NCBI RefSeq assembly: GCF_007995095.1
Contig: NZ_VOPY01000001.1
Span: forward strand, 769,001 to 833,000
DNA from: Flavisphingopyxis soli
GTDB taxonomy: Bacteria > Pseudomonadota > Alphaproteobacteria > Sphingomonadales > Sphingomonadaceae
Reading direction: 5' to 3'
DNA: 64,000 bases
Positions 45,630-55,641 of this stretch are shown one piece after another (position 1 is the first letter of the stretch; every line of letters begins with the position of its first letter). The notes under the pieces were generated by a model. It saw only the letters and a program-made list of their open reading frames with translations, was not told where the DNA came from and searched no databases. The translations under genes and the position numbers were made by a program.

Positions 45630-46193
45630 GTGTCGATCACCGCCGTCCCGTTGCGCCCCGTCAAATCGTCCTCGCTGTGGACCTTGTGGATCGGCCTTGC
45701 GCTGCTCGTCGCGCTGGCGATCGGCGGTGCCTTTTGGACCGCGCAGGCCTATCAGGGTGTCTCGGTCGAGACGATCAAGCCGGGCACCGGCCCGTCGCCG
45801 ACCGCCGAGGATGTCGTCCTGGTCAACTACAAGGGCATGCTCGCCGACGGCACCGAATTCGACAGCGGCAAGCAGACGCCGTTCGACCTGCAGCAGATGA
45901 TCCCGGGCTTTGCCAAGGGCCTCACGCAGATGCAGGCGGGCGGCAAGTACCGGCTGACGATCCCCGCCAAGCTTGGCTACGGCGCCGACGAAAAGCGCAA
46001 TCCCAAGACCGGCGAAGTCGTCATCCCGGGCAACAGCGACCTCGTTTTCGACGTCGACCTGCTCGAGTTCAAGACGCGCGCCGAGATCGAAGCGCTCCAG
46101 CAGCAGATGCAGATGATGCAGCAGCAGATGCAGCAGCAGGGCGGGGCTCCGGGCGCGCCCGGTGCTGCCGGACCGCCGCAGCCCGGCCAGTAA
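45630..46193 (+). CDS. FKBP-type peptidyl-prolyl cis-trans isomerase, membrane anchored
   Basis: 187 aa from GTG 45630 (MSITAVPLRP) after AAGGAA. One N-terminal helix (LWIGLALLVALAIGGAFW) anchors a periplasmic FKBP domain: VLVNYKGMLADGTEFDSG, FDLQQMIPGFAKGL, YRLTIPAKLGYG, LVFDVDLLEF. A Gln/Met-rich coiled stretch (QQQMQMMQQQMQQQ) and a Gly-Ala-Pro tail end the protein. It would assist folding of exported proteins. Convergent with the AI-2E gene, 7 bp apart. Confidence 0.9.
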   Translation: MSITAVPLRPVKSSSLWTLWIGLALLVALAIGGAFWTAQAYQGVSVETIKPGTGPSPTAEDVVLVNYKGMLADGTEFDSGKQTPFDLQQMIPGFAKGLTQMQAGGKYRLTIPAKLGYGADEKRNPKTGEVVIPGNSDLVFDVDLLEFKTRAEIEALQQQMQMMQQQMQQQGGAPGAPGAAGPPQPGQ

Positions 46194-46200
46194 GCCTGAC

Positions 46201-47325
46201 CTAGTTCGCGCGCTTGGCGATTCGGTCGGCGGCGAGCTTGCGCTCGCCGCTCGCGGCGCGTTTCGCGCTGCGATCCGATTTGCTGCCGCGCGCCGATTCG
46301 CGTTCGAGCGCGACCTTGATCATCACGACGATCGGATCGGCGAGCATCAGTCCGAGGATGCCGAACAAGGTGCCGAACAGGATCTGCGCGCCGAGCACCA
46401 GCGCGGGGGCCAGATCGACCGCGCGCTTGGCGACCATCGGAACGATCAGATAGCCGTCGACCATCTGCACCGCGAGATAGACGCCGATCGCGTAGAGGCC
46501 GGTGTCGGTCCCGGCGGAAAAGCCGACGAGGACGATCAGCAGCCCCGACACGATCGCGCCGATATTCGGAATGAAGGCGAGCAGGCCGGTGAGGACGCCG
46601 AGCAATGCCGCCATCGGCACGCCGCCGGCCCATAACAGCAGCCAGGTGCCGACGCCCTCGACCGCCATGCCGATCAGCCGCCCGGCCATCAGGCGGCGCA
46701 GCGTAAAACCCAGATTGTCCATTGTGCCATAGAAATGGTCGCGTTCGCTCATCGGCAGCATCCACGCGACGCCGCGTTCGTAAAGGCGCGGGTCGATCGC
46801 GATGAAGATCGCCAGGACGAACGCCATCACTGCGCTGGTCACGGCGCCGACGAAGTTGCCAAGGAACGTCGTCACCTTGCCGATCGAGCCCATCATCTGC
46901 TGCTTGATCTGGGCAATGTCGATGCCGTCGGTGATGCCGCGCGCTGCCGCCCACTGGCCGAGCGTATCGACCTGCTTGACGATCGTCGCCTGGAGTTCGC
47001 CAGCCTGCGCCGCGAGCTGTGCCCCGGCGAGGATCGAGATCCAGGCGAGGAAACCGACCGCGGCCAGGATGACGATCGCCAAGCGCCAACCGCGTCCGAT
47101 CGGCAGGACCCGGCCGAGCAGGCGCGCGCCGCCGTCGAGCATCGCGGCCAGCACGATCGCGGCGAGGATCAGGAGGATCGGCTGGGCGAGAAACCAGACC
47201 ATCGCGACAAGCACCAGGAGGCCGATCCACACCATCGCCTTCTGGAACTCGCGCCGGACGACCGGATCGCGCATTTCGGTCGGGCCGGGCTGTTCGCGCC
47301 GGTTGTCGGTTCCGCTCTCGGCCAT
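46201..47325 (-). CDS. AI-2E family transporter
   Basis: 374 aa inner-membrane protein of the TqsA/PerM/YdiK family (formerly UPF0118) with about eight hydrophobic helices. Typical sections: AQPILLILAAIVLAAMLDGGA at the N-terminus, ALLGVLTGLLAFIPNIGAIVSG and LFGTLFGILGLMLADPIVVMI near the end (each seen in sequence, cited in part). Members export autoinducer-2 or act as Na+/H+ antiporters; which one is not decidable. The C-terminus is very basic (KSDRSAKRAASGERK). It lies 23 bp after lepB, where rnc is found in many relatives. Confidence 0.85.
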   Translation of the reverse strand: MAESGTDNRREQPGPTEMRDPVVRREFQKAMVWIGLLVLVAMVWFLAQPILLILAAIVLAAMLDGGARLLGRVLPIGRGWRLAIVILAAVGFLAWISILAGAQLAAQAGELQATIVKQVDTLGQWAAARGITDGIDIAQIKQQMMGSIGKVTTFLGNFVGAVTSAVMAFVLAIFIAIDPRLYERGVAWMLPMSERDHFYGTMDNLGFTLRRLMAGRLIGMAVEGVGTWLLLWAGGVPMAALLGVLTGLLAFIPNIGAIVSGLLIVLVGFSAGTDTGLYAIGVYLAVQMVDGYLIVPMVAKRAVDLAPALVLGAQILFGTLFGILGLMLADPIVVMIKVALERESARGSKSDRSAKRAASGERKLAADRIAKRAN

Positions 47326-47348
47326 CGTATGTCCCTTGTCTGGCGTGG

Positions 47349-48206
47349 TTATTTTCCTGGTGGTGCCAGCTTAGCGTGCTTTGCGCGGAGCGATAGCCCC
47401 GCACGCCCTTCGCGCATCGCCGAGAACCAGCTGACCGGGTTGAACGTCTGCGAACTCCCGTCCAGCGAGAAGGTGACGAATTCGGCGCGGCCGCTGATAT
47501 TCTCGAACGGGACCGGCCCGTCGAGGCCGAGCGGGCCGGGAAAGCGGCTGTCGGCGCTGCGGTCGCGATTGTCGCCCATCAGGAAGACATGGTCGGCGGG
47601 CACCGTGACGGGGCCGAAATTGTCGGCATAGCTGTCGCGTTCCAAATCGATCGTGTTGTAGCTGACGCCGTTGGGCAGCGTTTCGCGGATGATCGGCAGG
47701 TCGCAGCTGACGCTGCCGTCGCCATGGGTGACGCGCGCGCCGGGATAGGTGCTTTCAAGGCACGGGTCGTTGGCGTCGATCGCCAGGCTGAGATTGGGCT
47801 GCTGTTCGCGTTTGACCGGAACGCCGTTGATGATCAGCGCGCTGTCGCGGACCTCAATCGTGTCGCCGGGCAGGCCGACGACGCGCTTGATGAGGTCGGC
47901 GCGGTCGCTGCGCCGTTCGACGACGACGATGTCGCCGCGTTCGGGCAAATGACCGAAAATGCGCCCCTTGAACGGCGGCAGCAGGTGGAAGCTCGCCGAA
48001 GCGTAGGAAAAGCCATAGGGATATTTGGTTACCAGCAACCGGTCGCCGACGAGCAGGTTGGGCATCATCGACCCCGACGGGATGTAGAACGGCTTGGCGA
48101 TGAAGCTGTGGATGCCGAGCACGATCAGGATGATGACGAGGATGCTGCGCAGTTCGCGCCACCAGTTGGTCTTGCCGTCGGTATCGGTTTGGGTGCTGTC
48201 AGTCAT
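47349..48206 (-). CDS. lepB: Signal peptidase I
   Basis: Cleaves signal peptides of exported proteins in the inner membrane. 285 aa. N-terminal helix [17 protein letters not shown]; catalytic Ser in [15 protein letters not shown]; catalytic Lys in [13 protein letters not shown]; then [15 protein letters not shown]. All S26 boxes are present. Overlaps the end of acpS by 8 bp. Confidence 0.95.
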   Translation of the reverse strand: MTDSTQTDTDGKTNWWRELRSILVIILIVLGIHSFIAKPFYIPSGSMMPNLLVGDRLLVTKYPYGFSYASASFHLLPPFKGRIFGHLPERGDIVVVERRSDRADLIKRVVGLPGDTIEVRDSALIINGVPVKREQQPNLSLAIDANDPCLESTYPGARVTHGDGSVSCDLPIIRETLPNGVSYNTIDLERDSYADNFGPVTVPADHVFLMGDNRDRSADSRFPGPLGLDGPVPFENISGRAEFVTFSLDGSSQTFNPVSWFSAMREGRAGLSLRAKHAKLAPPGK

Positions 48207-48618
48207 GCGATTGGGGGTCCGTCGGTAAGGCTTCGATGACGACCAGCGCCTGGGCCCAGGGATGGTCGTCGGTCAGGGTGAGGTGGATATGTGCGGTCAT
48301 ACCGTCGGGAATCATTCGCTCCAAGGCCTGTCTGGCACCGCCTTCGAGAGCGAGCGTCGGCGCGCCCGAGGCTGCGTTGACGACGCCGATGTCCTTCATG
48401 AACACGCCGCGGCGAAATCCGGTTCCGACCGCCTTGGAAAACGCCTCCTTGGCAGCGAAGCGCTTGGCATAGGTGCCCGCCGCGGTGAACGGGCGCCGCG
48501 CGGCCTTGGCGCGCTCGACCTCGGTAAAGACGCGGGCTTCGAAACGCGTTCCAAAGCGGTCGAGCGACGCCTGGATCCGCTCGATGTTGCACAGGTCGGA
48601 ACCGAGACCGACGATCAT
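48199..48618 (-). CDS. acpS: Holo-[acyl-carrier-protein] synthase
   Basis: Transfers phosphopantetheine from CoA to ACP. 139 aa. Starts [16 protein letters not shown] with the metal-binding Asp; second signature [17 protein letters not shown] 48618 is preferred because GGAGGAA lies 8 nt away; a TTG at 48624 is in frame. Part of pyrE-pdxJ-acpS-lepB, with a palindromic repeat between pdxJ and acpS. Confidence 0.94.
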   Translation of the reverse strand: MIVGLGSDLCNIERIQASLDRFGTRFEARVFTEVERAKAARRPFTAAGTYAKRFAAKEAFSKAVGTGFRRGVFMKDIGVVNAASGAPTLALEGGARQALERMIPDGMTAHIHLTLTDDHPWAQALVVIEALPTDPQSHD

Positions 48619-48625
48619 CTTCAAT

Positions 48626-48753
48626 TCCTCCCCGGTACGGGGAGGGGGACCGCGCGCAGCGTGGTGGAGGGGCTAGCGCCGTGATTGCCGCTTGCGCGTC
48701 GACCCCTCCACCATCCTGCGGATGGTCCCCCTCCCCATGGATATGGGGAGGAG
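48626..48753. repeat. Palindromic MITE-like intergenic element between pdxJ and acpS
   Basis: A large inverted structure. GGAGGGGGACC (48641-48651) pairs with GGTCCCCCTCC (48724-48734), and inside it GTGGTGGAGGGG (48661-48672) pairs with CCCCTCCACCA (48703-48713). Each end also has its own small hairpin (CTCCCCGGTACGGGGAG and CTCCCCATGGATATGGGGAG). No open frame. It fills the whole gap inside an operon, so transcripts must read through it. Confidence 0.75.
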
Positions 48754-48769
48754 ACGGCCATGCTGCCCG

Positions 48770-49510
48770 TCACCGCGCTTCGTCCATCAGGCGGCGCATT
48801 TCGAGGATTGCCTCGGTGAGGCCGGCGAAGATCGCCTCGCCGATCAGGAAATGGCCGATGTTGAGCTCGGCAAGCTGCGGGATCGCGGCGACGGGAATGA
48901 CGTTGTCGAAGGTCAGGCCGTGGCCGGCGTGCGGTTCGATGCCGTTCTTGGTCGCGAGCGCGGCGATGTCGGCGATGCGCTTGAGCTCTTCGGTGCGCGC
49001 CTCGCCGGTGACATGCGCATAGCGGCCGGTGTGGAATTCGACGACGGGCACGCCTAGCCGCAAAGCCGCGTCGAGCTGTGCCGCGGCGGGTTCGATGAAC
49101 AGGCTGACGCGGATGCCCGCATCGGCAAGCCGTGCGACATAGGGCGCGAGCAGGTCGTGCTGGCCAGCGGCATCGAGCCCGCCCTCGGTGGTGCGCTCCT
49201 CGCGCTTTTCGGGAACGAGGCAGACCGCGTGCGGTTTGTGGCGCAGCGCGATCGCGAGCATTTCGTCGGTCGCCGCCATTTCGAGGTTGAGCGGGATTTC
49301 GAGCGTGTCCATGAGCTGCGCGATATCGTCGTCGCGAATGTGGCGGCGGTCCTCGCGCAAATGCGCGGTGATCCCGTCGGCACCGCATTCGGCGGCGAGC
49401 AGCGCGGCCTTGACCGGATCGGGATGGTCGCCGCCGCGCGCGTTGCGGATCGTCGCGACGTGGTCGATGTTGACGCCGAGGCGCAGCTTGTGCGGGCCTT
49501 CTATGCTCAT
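48770..49510 (-). CDS. pdxJ: Pyridoxine 5'-phosphate synthase
   Basis: Last ring-closing step of vitamin B6 synthesis from aminoacetone phosphate and deoxyxylulose 5-phosphate. 246 aa TIM barrel. Motifs [17 protein letters not shown] at the N-terminus, [26 protein letters not shown] and [17 protein letters not shown]. The start overlaps the pyrE stop by 1 bp (TGATG). Confidence 0.97.
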   Translation of the reverse strand: MSIEGPHKLRLGVNIDHVATIRNARGGDHPDPVKAALLAAECGADGITAHLREDRRHIRDDDIAQLMDTLEIPLNLEMAATDEMLAIALRHKPHAVCLVPEKREERTTEGGLDAAGQHDLLAPYVARLADAGIRVSLFIEPAAAQLDAALRLGVPVVEFHTGRYAHVTGEARTEELKRIADIAALATKNGIEPHAGHGLTFDNVIPVAAIPQLAELNIGHFLIGEAIFAGLTEAILEMRRLMDEAR

Positions 49511-50088
49511 CAGGCGCGGCTGCCGGGCTTGGTCACGGGGATTGCGGCGAGGTCGGCTGGCACCTCGTCATCGGCATAGCTCGGCACCGAGAGGCGGATC
49601 AGCGGATAGAAGGGAACGCCGAGATCGGCTTCGCCGCCCGACCGATCGACGATCGCGGCGGCGGCGATGACCTCGCCGCCCGCGCTGCGAATCGCGGCGA
49701 TGGCCTCGAGCGACGATTTGCCCGTGGTGACGACGTCTTCCATCATCAGCACCCTGGCACCGGGTTCGAGCGCGAAGCCGCGGCGCAGTTCGAACGTGCC
49801 CGTCGGGCGTTCGAGGAACATCGCGTCGAGGCCGAGCGCGCGGCCCATTTCATGCCCCGCGATCACCCCGCCCATCGCCGGCGAGACGACCGCGTCGAGC
49901 GCATCGCGCAAATCGGCGGGCAGGCTGGCGGCCAGCGCGTCGCTCAGTCGCGCCGCCCGTGCCGGATTCATCAGGACGCGGGCGCATTGCAGATACTGTG
50001 CGCTGTGGCGGCCCGAAGAGAGCAGGAAATGGCCTTCGAGCAAGGCGCCCGATACACGAAATTCGTCGAGCACATCCTCGTCGGTCAT
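49510..50088 (-). CDS. pyrE: Orotate phosphoribosyltransferase
   Basis: Orotate plus PRPP to OMP in pyrimidine synthesis. 192 aa from ATG 50088 ([11 protein letters not shown]); GGAGG lies 10 nt upstream. The frame extends to 50154 but without support. PRPP-binding site [14 protein letters not shown] near residue 118; [13 protein letters not shown] and [17 protein letters not shown] are also family blocks. First gene of the pyrE-pdxJ-acpS-lepB operon; divergent from the cytochrome oxidase operon, with 190 bp shared between. Confidence 0.95.
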   Translation of the reverse strand: MTDEDVLDEFRVSGALLEGHFLLSSGRHSAQYLQCARVLMNPARAARLSDALAASLPADLRDALDAVVSPAMGGVIAGHEMGRALGLDAMFLERPTGTFELRRGFALEPGARVLMMEDVVTTGKSSLEAIAAIRSAGGEVIAAAAIVDRSGGEADLGVPFYPLIRLSVPSYADDEVPADLAAIPVTKPGSRA

Positions 50089-50278
50089 GCCGCCAGGGCC
50101 TCCATCGCAAATAGCCAAAGATTCTTGGCCTCTGGCGCTTGAGGCCAGCGGCAACCGGGTCTATAGGGCGGCAACCGCCGTGGGGGAAGGGCATAGCGGC
50201 AGGCCTCATGCGAGAGCATGAACCTGCCCCAGCGACGCCCCCCACAGTGAACCGAAGAACAGGGTGACAGCCAATCCC

Positions 50279-51361
50279 ATGAAGATTCTCACATCGATTT
50301 TATTGAGCCTGGCGGCCGCAGCCATGCCCGCCACCGCTGCCTTGGGTGCGGTTACCGCGCCGCTTCCCGCTGCCGCCGGCGGTGCGCCCGAGACGACCGT
50401 CTCGCCCGCAGCGACCGCGTCCGATGCGGCGCAGGCCAATGCGCCCGGCGCGGACGCCGCGCCCGGTTACGCCAACGATCCGTTCCGGCTGAAGCCCGTC
50501 GACGGGGTTGGCCAGCCGACCCCGGGCGGAATCGACTTCCAGCCGCAGGTGACCGACAACGGCGCCTACGCCTACTGGATGTCGAACTCGATCCTGTTGC
50601 CGCTGATCACCGTCATCTCGCTGCTCGTCCTTGGCCTGCTGCTGTGGGTGATGTTCCGCTATCGCGCGGCCGCCAACCCGGTGCCGTCGAAAACGTCGCA
50701 CAACACCTTCATCGAAATCCTGTGGACGCTGATCCCGGTCTTCATCCTGCTGGCGATCGCCTATCCGTCGCTGTCGCTGCTCGCGGCGCAGTACAAGCCC
50801 GCGCCCAAGGATGCGGTGACGATCAAGGTCACCGGCTACCAGTGGTATTGGGGCTATGAATATCCCGACAACGGCATTCCCGAGATCATCTCGAAAATGC
50901 TGCCGCCCGAAGAGGCCGCCAAGATGGGCGAGCCGCGCCAGCTCGCGGTCGACAACCGGATGGTCGTTCCCGTCGGCAAGACGGTGAAATTGCTGATCAC
51001 CGGGTCGGACGTCATTCACAGCTTCGCGGTTCCCGCACTGTGGACCAAGCTCGACGCGGTCCCCGGCCGGCTCAACGAGACGACCTTCAAGATCAACAAG
51101 CCCGGCGTCTATTATGGCCAGTGCAGCGAATTGTGCGGCGTCGATCACGGCTTCATGCCGATCGCGGTCGAGGCACTGCCCCAGGCGCAGTTCGACGCGT
51201 GGGTCGCGCGCCAGGGCGGTCATCGCGCCGGCGCCAAGGACCTCGCCAAGCCCGACGTTCCGGCTGAAACCGCGCCTTCGGGCGAAGCTGCCGCGACTGC
51301 GGTAGGCGACGACCATGCCAACAATTCGGGCGAGCGCGCAGCGCCCGCCACCGCCCAGTAA
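50279..51361 (+). CDS. coxB: Cytochrome c oxidase subunit II
   Basis: Carries the CuA centre that accepts electrons from cytochrome c. 360 aa. Signal peptide MKILTSILLSLAAAAMPATA, an Ala/Pro-rich linker, two membrane helices (residues about 103-125 and 144-165), and a periplasmic cupredoxin domain with VIHSFAVPALWTKLDAVPGR and the CuA ligands CSELCGVDHGFMPI. Start ATG 50279 is used; an in-frame GTG at 50264 is possible. An unusual C-terminal Ala-rich extension (AGAKDLAKPDVPAETAPSGE) ends the protein. First gene of the oxidase operon. Confidence 0.95.
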   Translation: MKILTSILLSLAAAAMPATAALGAVTAPLPAAAGGAPETTVSPAATASDAAQANAPGADAAPGYANDPFRLKPVDGVGQPTPGGIDFQPQVTDNGAYAYWMSNSILLPLITVISLLVLGLLLWVMFRYRAAANPVPSKTSHNTFIEILWTLIPVFILLAIAYPSLSLLAAQYKPAPKDAVTIKVTGYQWYWGYEYPDNGIPEIISKMLPPEEAAKMGEPRQLAVDNRMVVPVGKTVKLLITGSDVIHSFAVPALWTKLDAVPGRLNETTFKINKPGVYYGQCSELCGVDHGFMPIAVEALPQAQFDAWVARQGGHRAGAKDLAKPDVPAETAPSGEAAATAVGDDHANNSGERAAPATAQ

Positions 51362-51373
51362 AGGCCGACTACC

Positions 51374-53053
51374 ATGACGACGATCACCGCCGACAACGCC
51401 CCCGCCGGACACGAGCACCTGCAGGAATACGACCATGGTGCAGACCATAAGCCGTCGTTCTTTGCGCGCTGGTTCATGTCGACCAACCACAAGGACATCG
51501 GCACGCTCTACCTGATCTTCGCGATCTTTGCCGGTGTCGTCGGCGGCGCGATTTCGGGCCTGATGCGGATCGAGCTGAACCAGCCCGGCATCCAGCACCT
51601 CGTCCTTTGGTCGCAGTTCCTCGGTGAAGAGGGCTCGCTGACGCAGGCCAAGCACCTGTGGAACGTCCTCGTTACCGCGCACGGCCTGATCATGGTGTTC
51701 TTCATGGTCATGCCCGCGATGATCGGCGGCTTCGGCAACTGGTTCGTCCCGATCATGATCGGCGCGCCCGACATGGCGTTCCCGCGGATGAACAACGTAT
51801 CGTTCTGGCTGCTCGTCCCCGCATTCATCCTGCTGCTCGGCTCGACCTTCGTTCCGGGCGGTCTCGGCAACGGTGCCGGTACCGGCTGGACGGTTTATGC
51901 CCCGCTTTCGACGGCAGGCTCCGCCGGACCCGCGGTCGACATGGCAATCCTCGCGCTGCATCTCGCCGGCGCGTCGTCGATCCTCGGCGCGATCAACTTC
52001 ATCACCACAATCTTCAACATGCGTGCCCCGGGCATGACGATCAACAAGATGCCGCTGTTCGTCTGGTCGGTCCTCGTCACTGCGTTCCTCCTGCTGCTCG
52101 CGCTGCCGGTGCTCGCCGCGGCGATCACGATGCTGCTGACCGACCGCAATTTCGGCACGACCTTCTTCGATGCCGCCGGTGGCGGTGATCCGATCCTCTA
52201 CCAGCATCTGTTCTGGTTCTTCGGCCATCCCGAGGTCTACATCATGATCCTGCCCGGATTCGGCATGGTCAGCCAGATCATCTCGACCTTCAGCAAGAAG
52301 CCGATCTTCGGCTATCTCGGCATGGCCTATGCCATGGTCGCGATCGGTGTCGTCGGCTTCGTCGTGTGGGCGCACCACATGTTCACCACCGGCCTCAGCG
52401 TGAATTTGAAGATGTACTTCACCGCCGCGACGATGGTTATCGCGGTCCCGACCGGCATCAAGATCTTCAGCTGGATCGCAACGATGTGGGGCGGTTCGTT
52501 GACCTTCAAGACGCCAATGATGTGGGCGATCGGCTTCATCTTCATGTTCACCGTCGGTGGCGTGACCGGTGTCGTCCTCGCCAATGGCGGCGTCGATACG
52601 TACATGCAGGACACCTACTACGTCGTCGCGCATTTCCACTATGTGCTGTCGCTCGGCGCGGTGTTCTCGCTGTTCGCCGGCTTCTATTACTGGTTCCCGA
52701 AAATGTCGGGCAAGATGTACAACGAGTTCCTCGGCCAGCTGCATTTCTGGGTATTCTTCATCGGCGTGAACGTCCTGTTCTTCCCGATGCATTTCCTGGG
52801 CCAGCAGGGCATGCCGCGGCGCTATCCTGATTATGCCGACGCCTATGCGCACTGGAACCAGATCGCATCGACCTGGGGCTATTCGATCATGTTGGCCGGC
52901 ATGCTGATCTTCTTCGTCAACCTGATCTGGTCGCTCGCGGCGGGTCGCAAGGCTGCGGCCAATCCGTGGGGCGAAGGCGCAACGACGCTCGAATGGACCT
53001 TGTCGTCGCCGCCGCCGTTCCACCAGTTCGAGCAGCTCCCGAAGATCGCCTGA
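51374..53053 (+). CDS. ctaD: Cytochrome c oxidase subunit I
   Basis: Catalytic subunit of an aa3-type oxidase, with haem a, haem a3 and CuB. 559 aa, twelve helices. Seen: helix II haem a region [18 protein letters not shown], CuB/Tyr crosslink [18 protein letters not shown], helix [13 protein letters not shown]-channel Lys-Thr region and helix [17 protein letters not shown]. It has the D-channel type of A1 oxidases ([21 protein letters not shown], seen in parts). Followed by an intercistronic hairpin. Confidence 0.97.
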   Translation: MTTITADNAPAGHEHLQEYDHGADHKPSFFARWFMSTNHKDIGTLYLIFAIFAGVVGGAISGLMRIELNQPGIQHLVLWSQFLGEEGSLTQAKHLWNVLVTAHGLIMVFFMVMPAMIGGFGNWFVPIMIGAPDMAFPRMNNVSFWLLVPAFILLLGSTFVPGGLGNGAGTGWTVYAPLSTAGSAGPAVDMAILALHLAGASSILGAINFITTIFNMRAPGMTINKMPLFVWSVLVTAFLLLLALPVLAAAITMLLTDRNFGTTFFDAAGGGDPILYQHLFWFFGHPEVYIMILPGFGMVSQIISTFSKKPIFGYLGMAYAMVAIGVVGFVVWAHHMFTTGLSVNLKMYFTAATMVIAVPTGIKIFSWIATMWGGSLTFKTPMMWAIGFIFMFTVGGVTGVVLANGGVDTYMQDTYYVVAHFHYVLSLGAVFSLFAGFYYWFPKMSGKMYNEFLGQLHFWVFFIGVNVLFFPMHFLGQQGMPRRYPDYADAYAHWNQIASTWGYSIMLAGMLIFFVNLIWSLAAGRKAAANPWGEGATTLEWTLSSPPPFHQFEQLPKIA

Positions 53054-53058
53054 ACATA

Positions 53059-53080
53059 GCCCCTCCCGTCGCGGAGGGGC
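53059..53080 (+). other. Intercistronic hairpin between ctaD and ctaB
   Basis: GCCCCTCC-CGTCGC-GGAGGGGC: 8-bp perfect stem, 6-nt loop, no T-run. It starts 5 bp after the ctaD stop and ends before the ctaB start. It may protect the upstream oxidase mRNA or lower downstream expression. Confidence 0.6.
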
Positions 53081-53089
53081 AGGAACCCC

Positions 53090-54001
53090 ATGACCATCAG
53101 CGTGTCCGAATATCAGCCAGCCATGCCCGCCAGCGCGGGGGATTTCTTTGCGCTGACCAAGCCGCGCGTGATGAGCCTGGTGGTCTTCACCGCCTTGTGC
53201 GGGATGCTCGCCGCGCCGGGCAGCGTCGATCCGGTGCTGGGCTTTACCGCGATCCTGGCGATTGCGCTGGGCGCGGGCGCGTCGGGCGCGCTCAACCAGT
53301 GGTACGAGGCGGGCCTCGATGCCAAGATGAAGCGCACCGCGCAGCGGCCGCTGCCCGCCGGGCGGATGGACAAGAGCTCGGCGCTCCATTTCGGCGTCGG
53401 CCTGGGGTCGTTCTCGGTCCTGCTGATGGGGCTGGCGGTCAACTGGCTGTCCGCCGCGATCCTCGCCTTTTCGATCTTTTTCTACGCGGTCGTCTACACG
53501 ATGTGGCTCAAGCCGCGCACGCCGCAGAATATCGTCATCGGCGGCGCCGCGGGCGCATTCCCGCCGCTGATCGGATGGGCTGCGGTGACTGGCGACGTGA
53601 CGTTGATGCCGGTCCTCTTGTTCGCCTTGATCTTCTTCTGGACGCCGCCGCATTTCTGGGCGCTCGCGCTGTTCATCAATTCCGATTACGCCAAGGCGGG
53701 CATCCCGATGCTGCCGGTGGTCGCTGGCCAGGCCGCGACGCGGCGCCAGATCGTGCTCTACAGCCTGGTGATGACAGCGGTGGCGATCGCGCCGTGGCTG
53801 CTCGACCTTGCCGGCGCGCTCTATGGCGTCGCCGCATCGGCGCTCAGCCTCGTGTTCGTCGCGCTGGCGATCCGCGTCGGCACCAACCGCGCGACCGAGC
53901 CGGCGGCGATGCGCCCCGAAAAGCGGCTGTTCGCCTATTCGATATTCTACCTGTTCGCGCTGTTCGCGATCCTCGTCGTAGATGCTAAGGTGGTGCCATG
54001 A
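53090..54001 (+). CDS. ctaB: Protohaem IX farnesyltransferase (haem O synthase)
   Basis: Converts haem B to haem O for the oxidase. 303 aa, nine hydrophobic helices of the UbiA prenyltransferase fold. The two Asp-rich sites are [21 protein letters not shown] (cited in part as DAKMKRT) and [13 protein letters not shown]. Starts [14 protein letters not shown]. The stop overlaps the following small gene (ATGA). Confidence 0.95.
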   Translation: MTISVSEYQPAMPASAGDFFALTKPRVMSLVVFTALCGMLAAPGSVDPVLGFTAILAIALGAGASGALNQWYEAGLDAKMKRTAQRPLPAGRMDKSSALHFGVGLGSFSVLLMGLAVNWLSAAILAFSIFFYAVVYTMWLKPRTPQNIVIGGAAGAFPPLIGWAAVTGDVTLMPVLLFALIFFWTPPHFWALALFINSDYAKAGIPMLPVVAGQAATRRQIVLYSLVMTAVAIAPWLLDLAGALYGVAASALSLVFVALAIRVGTNRATEPAAMRPEKRLFAYSIFYLFALFAILVVDAKVVP

Positions 54002-54135
54002 ACGATCCATTCGACGAAAAGGAATATCGCCGCCGCCAGAAATCGCGCGCGCTGATCACCGCATTGATTCTCGGCGCGCTCGTCGCGCTGTTCTACGCGA
54101 TCACGATCGTCAAGATCGGGGCAGGTTACGGATGA
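53998..54135 (+). CDS. Small single-pass membrane protein of the cox operon (CoxF-like), 45 aa
   Basis: [18 protein letters not shown] is a charged, basic N-terminus, followed by one helix [20 protein letters not shown] and a short GAGYG end. Small proteins of this design stand between ctaB and ctaG in many Alphaproteobacteria and are called CoxF or hypothetical. It overlaps ctaB by 4 bp and precedes ctaG by 10 bp, so it is translated with the assembly factors. A role in oxidase assembly is inference from position. Confidence 0.8.
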   Translation: MNDPFDEKEYRRRQKSRALITALILGALVALFYAITIVKIGAGYG

Positions 54136-54145
54136 GGCAGAACGC

Positions 54146-54694
54146 ATGACTCCGCAGCTGCGCACCGCCGCTATCTTTGGCGCGATGACGATCTCGATGG
54201 TCGGCGTCGGCTATGCCTCGGTCCCGCTTTACAACATGTTCTGCCGCGTCACCGGGTTCAACGGCACGACCGGCCGCGCCGACGAGGCGCAGGCGGCCGA
54301 GGTGCCGGTGTACGTCGACAAGACGATCTCGGTCCGCTTCGATTCGAACGTCGATCGCGACCTGCCGTGGGAGTTCCGGCCCGAACACCCCACCGACACC
54401 GTCAGCCTGGGCGCGCGCGACATGGCGATTTTCATCGCCAAGAATAATGGCAGCGAACCGATTACCGGCACCGCCAGCTTCAACGTCACGCCGGTCACCG
54501 CAGGCAGGTATTTCAAGAAAATCCAGTGCTTCTGCTTCACCGAACAGACGATCGCGGCAGGCGAGCAGGTTCGCATGCCGGTCCTCTATTTCGTCGATCC
54601 GAAATTGCTGGACGATCCCGACACCCGGGATATAGAGGAAATCACGCTGAGCTATACCTTCCACCGCACCAAGAACGGTGACACCGAGGGTTAG
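54146..54694 (+). CDS. ctaG: Cytochrome c oxidase assembly protein CtaG (Cox11)
   Basis: Delivers copper to CuB of subunit I. 182 aa. One N-terminal helix, then a periplasmic beta-sandwich. A Cys near the membrane (YNMFCRVTGF) and the copper motif IQCFCFTEQ are present. Normal length. Confidence 0.96.
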   Translation: MTPQLRTAAIFGAMTISMVGVGYASVPLYNMFCRVTGFNGTTGRADEAQAAEVPVYVDKTISVRFDSNVDRDLPWEFRPEHPTDTVSLGARDMAIFIAKNNGSEPITGTASFNVTPVTAGRYFKKIQCFCFTEQTIAAGEQVRMPVLYFVDPKLLDDPDTRDIEEITLSYTFHRTKNGDTEG

Positions 54695-54762
54695 CCAACC
54701 CGAATTTCAATCGAGCGGGTAGCGTGTTTCGCCGCCCCGACCAACGCAACAGGGACAGTTTC

Positions 54763-55641
54763 ATGGCCGGTGCCAAGAACCACGATTATCATATTCTAGC
54801 CCCCGATCCGTGGCCTCTGATCGGTGCCTTTTCGGCGCTGACGATGGCTGCCGGCGGCGTCATGTGGATGCATGGCGGCCATGTCGGCGCGCCCAATGGC
54901 GGCGGCTACGTCTTCTTCCTTGGCCTTGCCGCGGTGCTGTTCACGTTTTTCAGCTGGTGGTCGAACGTGATCAAGGAAGCGCACGCGGGCGATCATACGC
55001 CCGTCGTCCAGCTCCATTTGCGCTACGGCATGATCCTGTTCATCGCCTCGGAAGTGATGTTCTTCGTCGGCTGGTTCTGGGCGTGGTTCGACTTCTCGCT
55101 GTTCCCTGCGCCGATCGAGTTCGTCGATGGCGCGGTGACCAACATGATCGGCCAGGACGGCGCATCGGCGCTGTTGCAGTGGCCGCCCAAGGGTATCGAA
55201 GTGCTCAACGCCTTCGAATTGCCGCTGCTCAACACGCTGATCCTGCTGTGCTCGGGCACGACGGTCACCTGGGCGCATCATTCGCTGATCCATGGCGACC
55301 GCAAGGGCCTGATCCTCGGTCTGTGGCTGACGATCATCCTCGGTGCCATCTTCACGAGCATCCAGGCGTATGAATATGCGCACGCGCCGTTCGGGTTCGG
55401 CGGGTCGAACTACAGCTCGGCCTTCTACATGGCGACGGGTTTCCACGGCTTCCACGTGCTCGTCGGGACGATCTTCCTGATCGTCAACCTGGTCCGCGCG
55501 TACAAGGGCGACTTCACCCCGCGCCAGCATTTCGGCTTCGAAGCGGCGGCCTGGTACTGGCATTTCGTCGATGTCGTGTGGCTGTTCCTGTTCGCGGTGA
55601 TCTATGTCTGGGGCGGCTGGGGCGCACCGGTCCACGGATAG
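54763..55641 (+). CDS. ctaE: Cytochrome c oxidase subunit III
   Basis: 292 aa from ATG 54763 (MAGAKNHDYHILAPDPWP); an upstream GTG at 54724 gives an atypical leader. Seven helices. Family blocks RYGMILFIASEVMFFVGWFW, NTLILLCSGTTVTWAHHS, FYMATGFHGFHVLVGT and WYWHFVDVVWLFLF. It stabilises subunit I and proton uptake. The next gene starts directly after its stop. Confidence 0.96.
   Translation: MAGAKNHDYHILAPDPWPLIGAFSALTMAAGGVMWMHGGHVGAPNGGGYVFFLGLAAVLFTFFSWWSNVIKEAHAGDHTPVVQLHLRYGMILFIASEVMFFVGWFWAWFDFSLFPAPIEFVDGAVTNMIGQDGASALLQWPPKGIEVLNAFELPLLNTLILLCSGTTVTWAHHSLIHGDRKGLILGLWLTIILGAIFTSIQAYEYAHAPFGFGGSNYSSAFYMATGFHGFHVLVGTIFLIVNLVRAYKGDFTPRQHFGFEAAAWYWHFVDVVWLFLFAVIYVWGGWGAPVHG

Noticed and set aside
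50300-54010. Open frame of 1236 codons on the minus strand opposite the cytochrome oxidase genes
   Set aside because: It is an antisense shadow of coxB-ctaD-ctaB. It is full of Arg, Asp, His and Gln runs typical of reverse GC-rich codons and shows no family motif.
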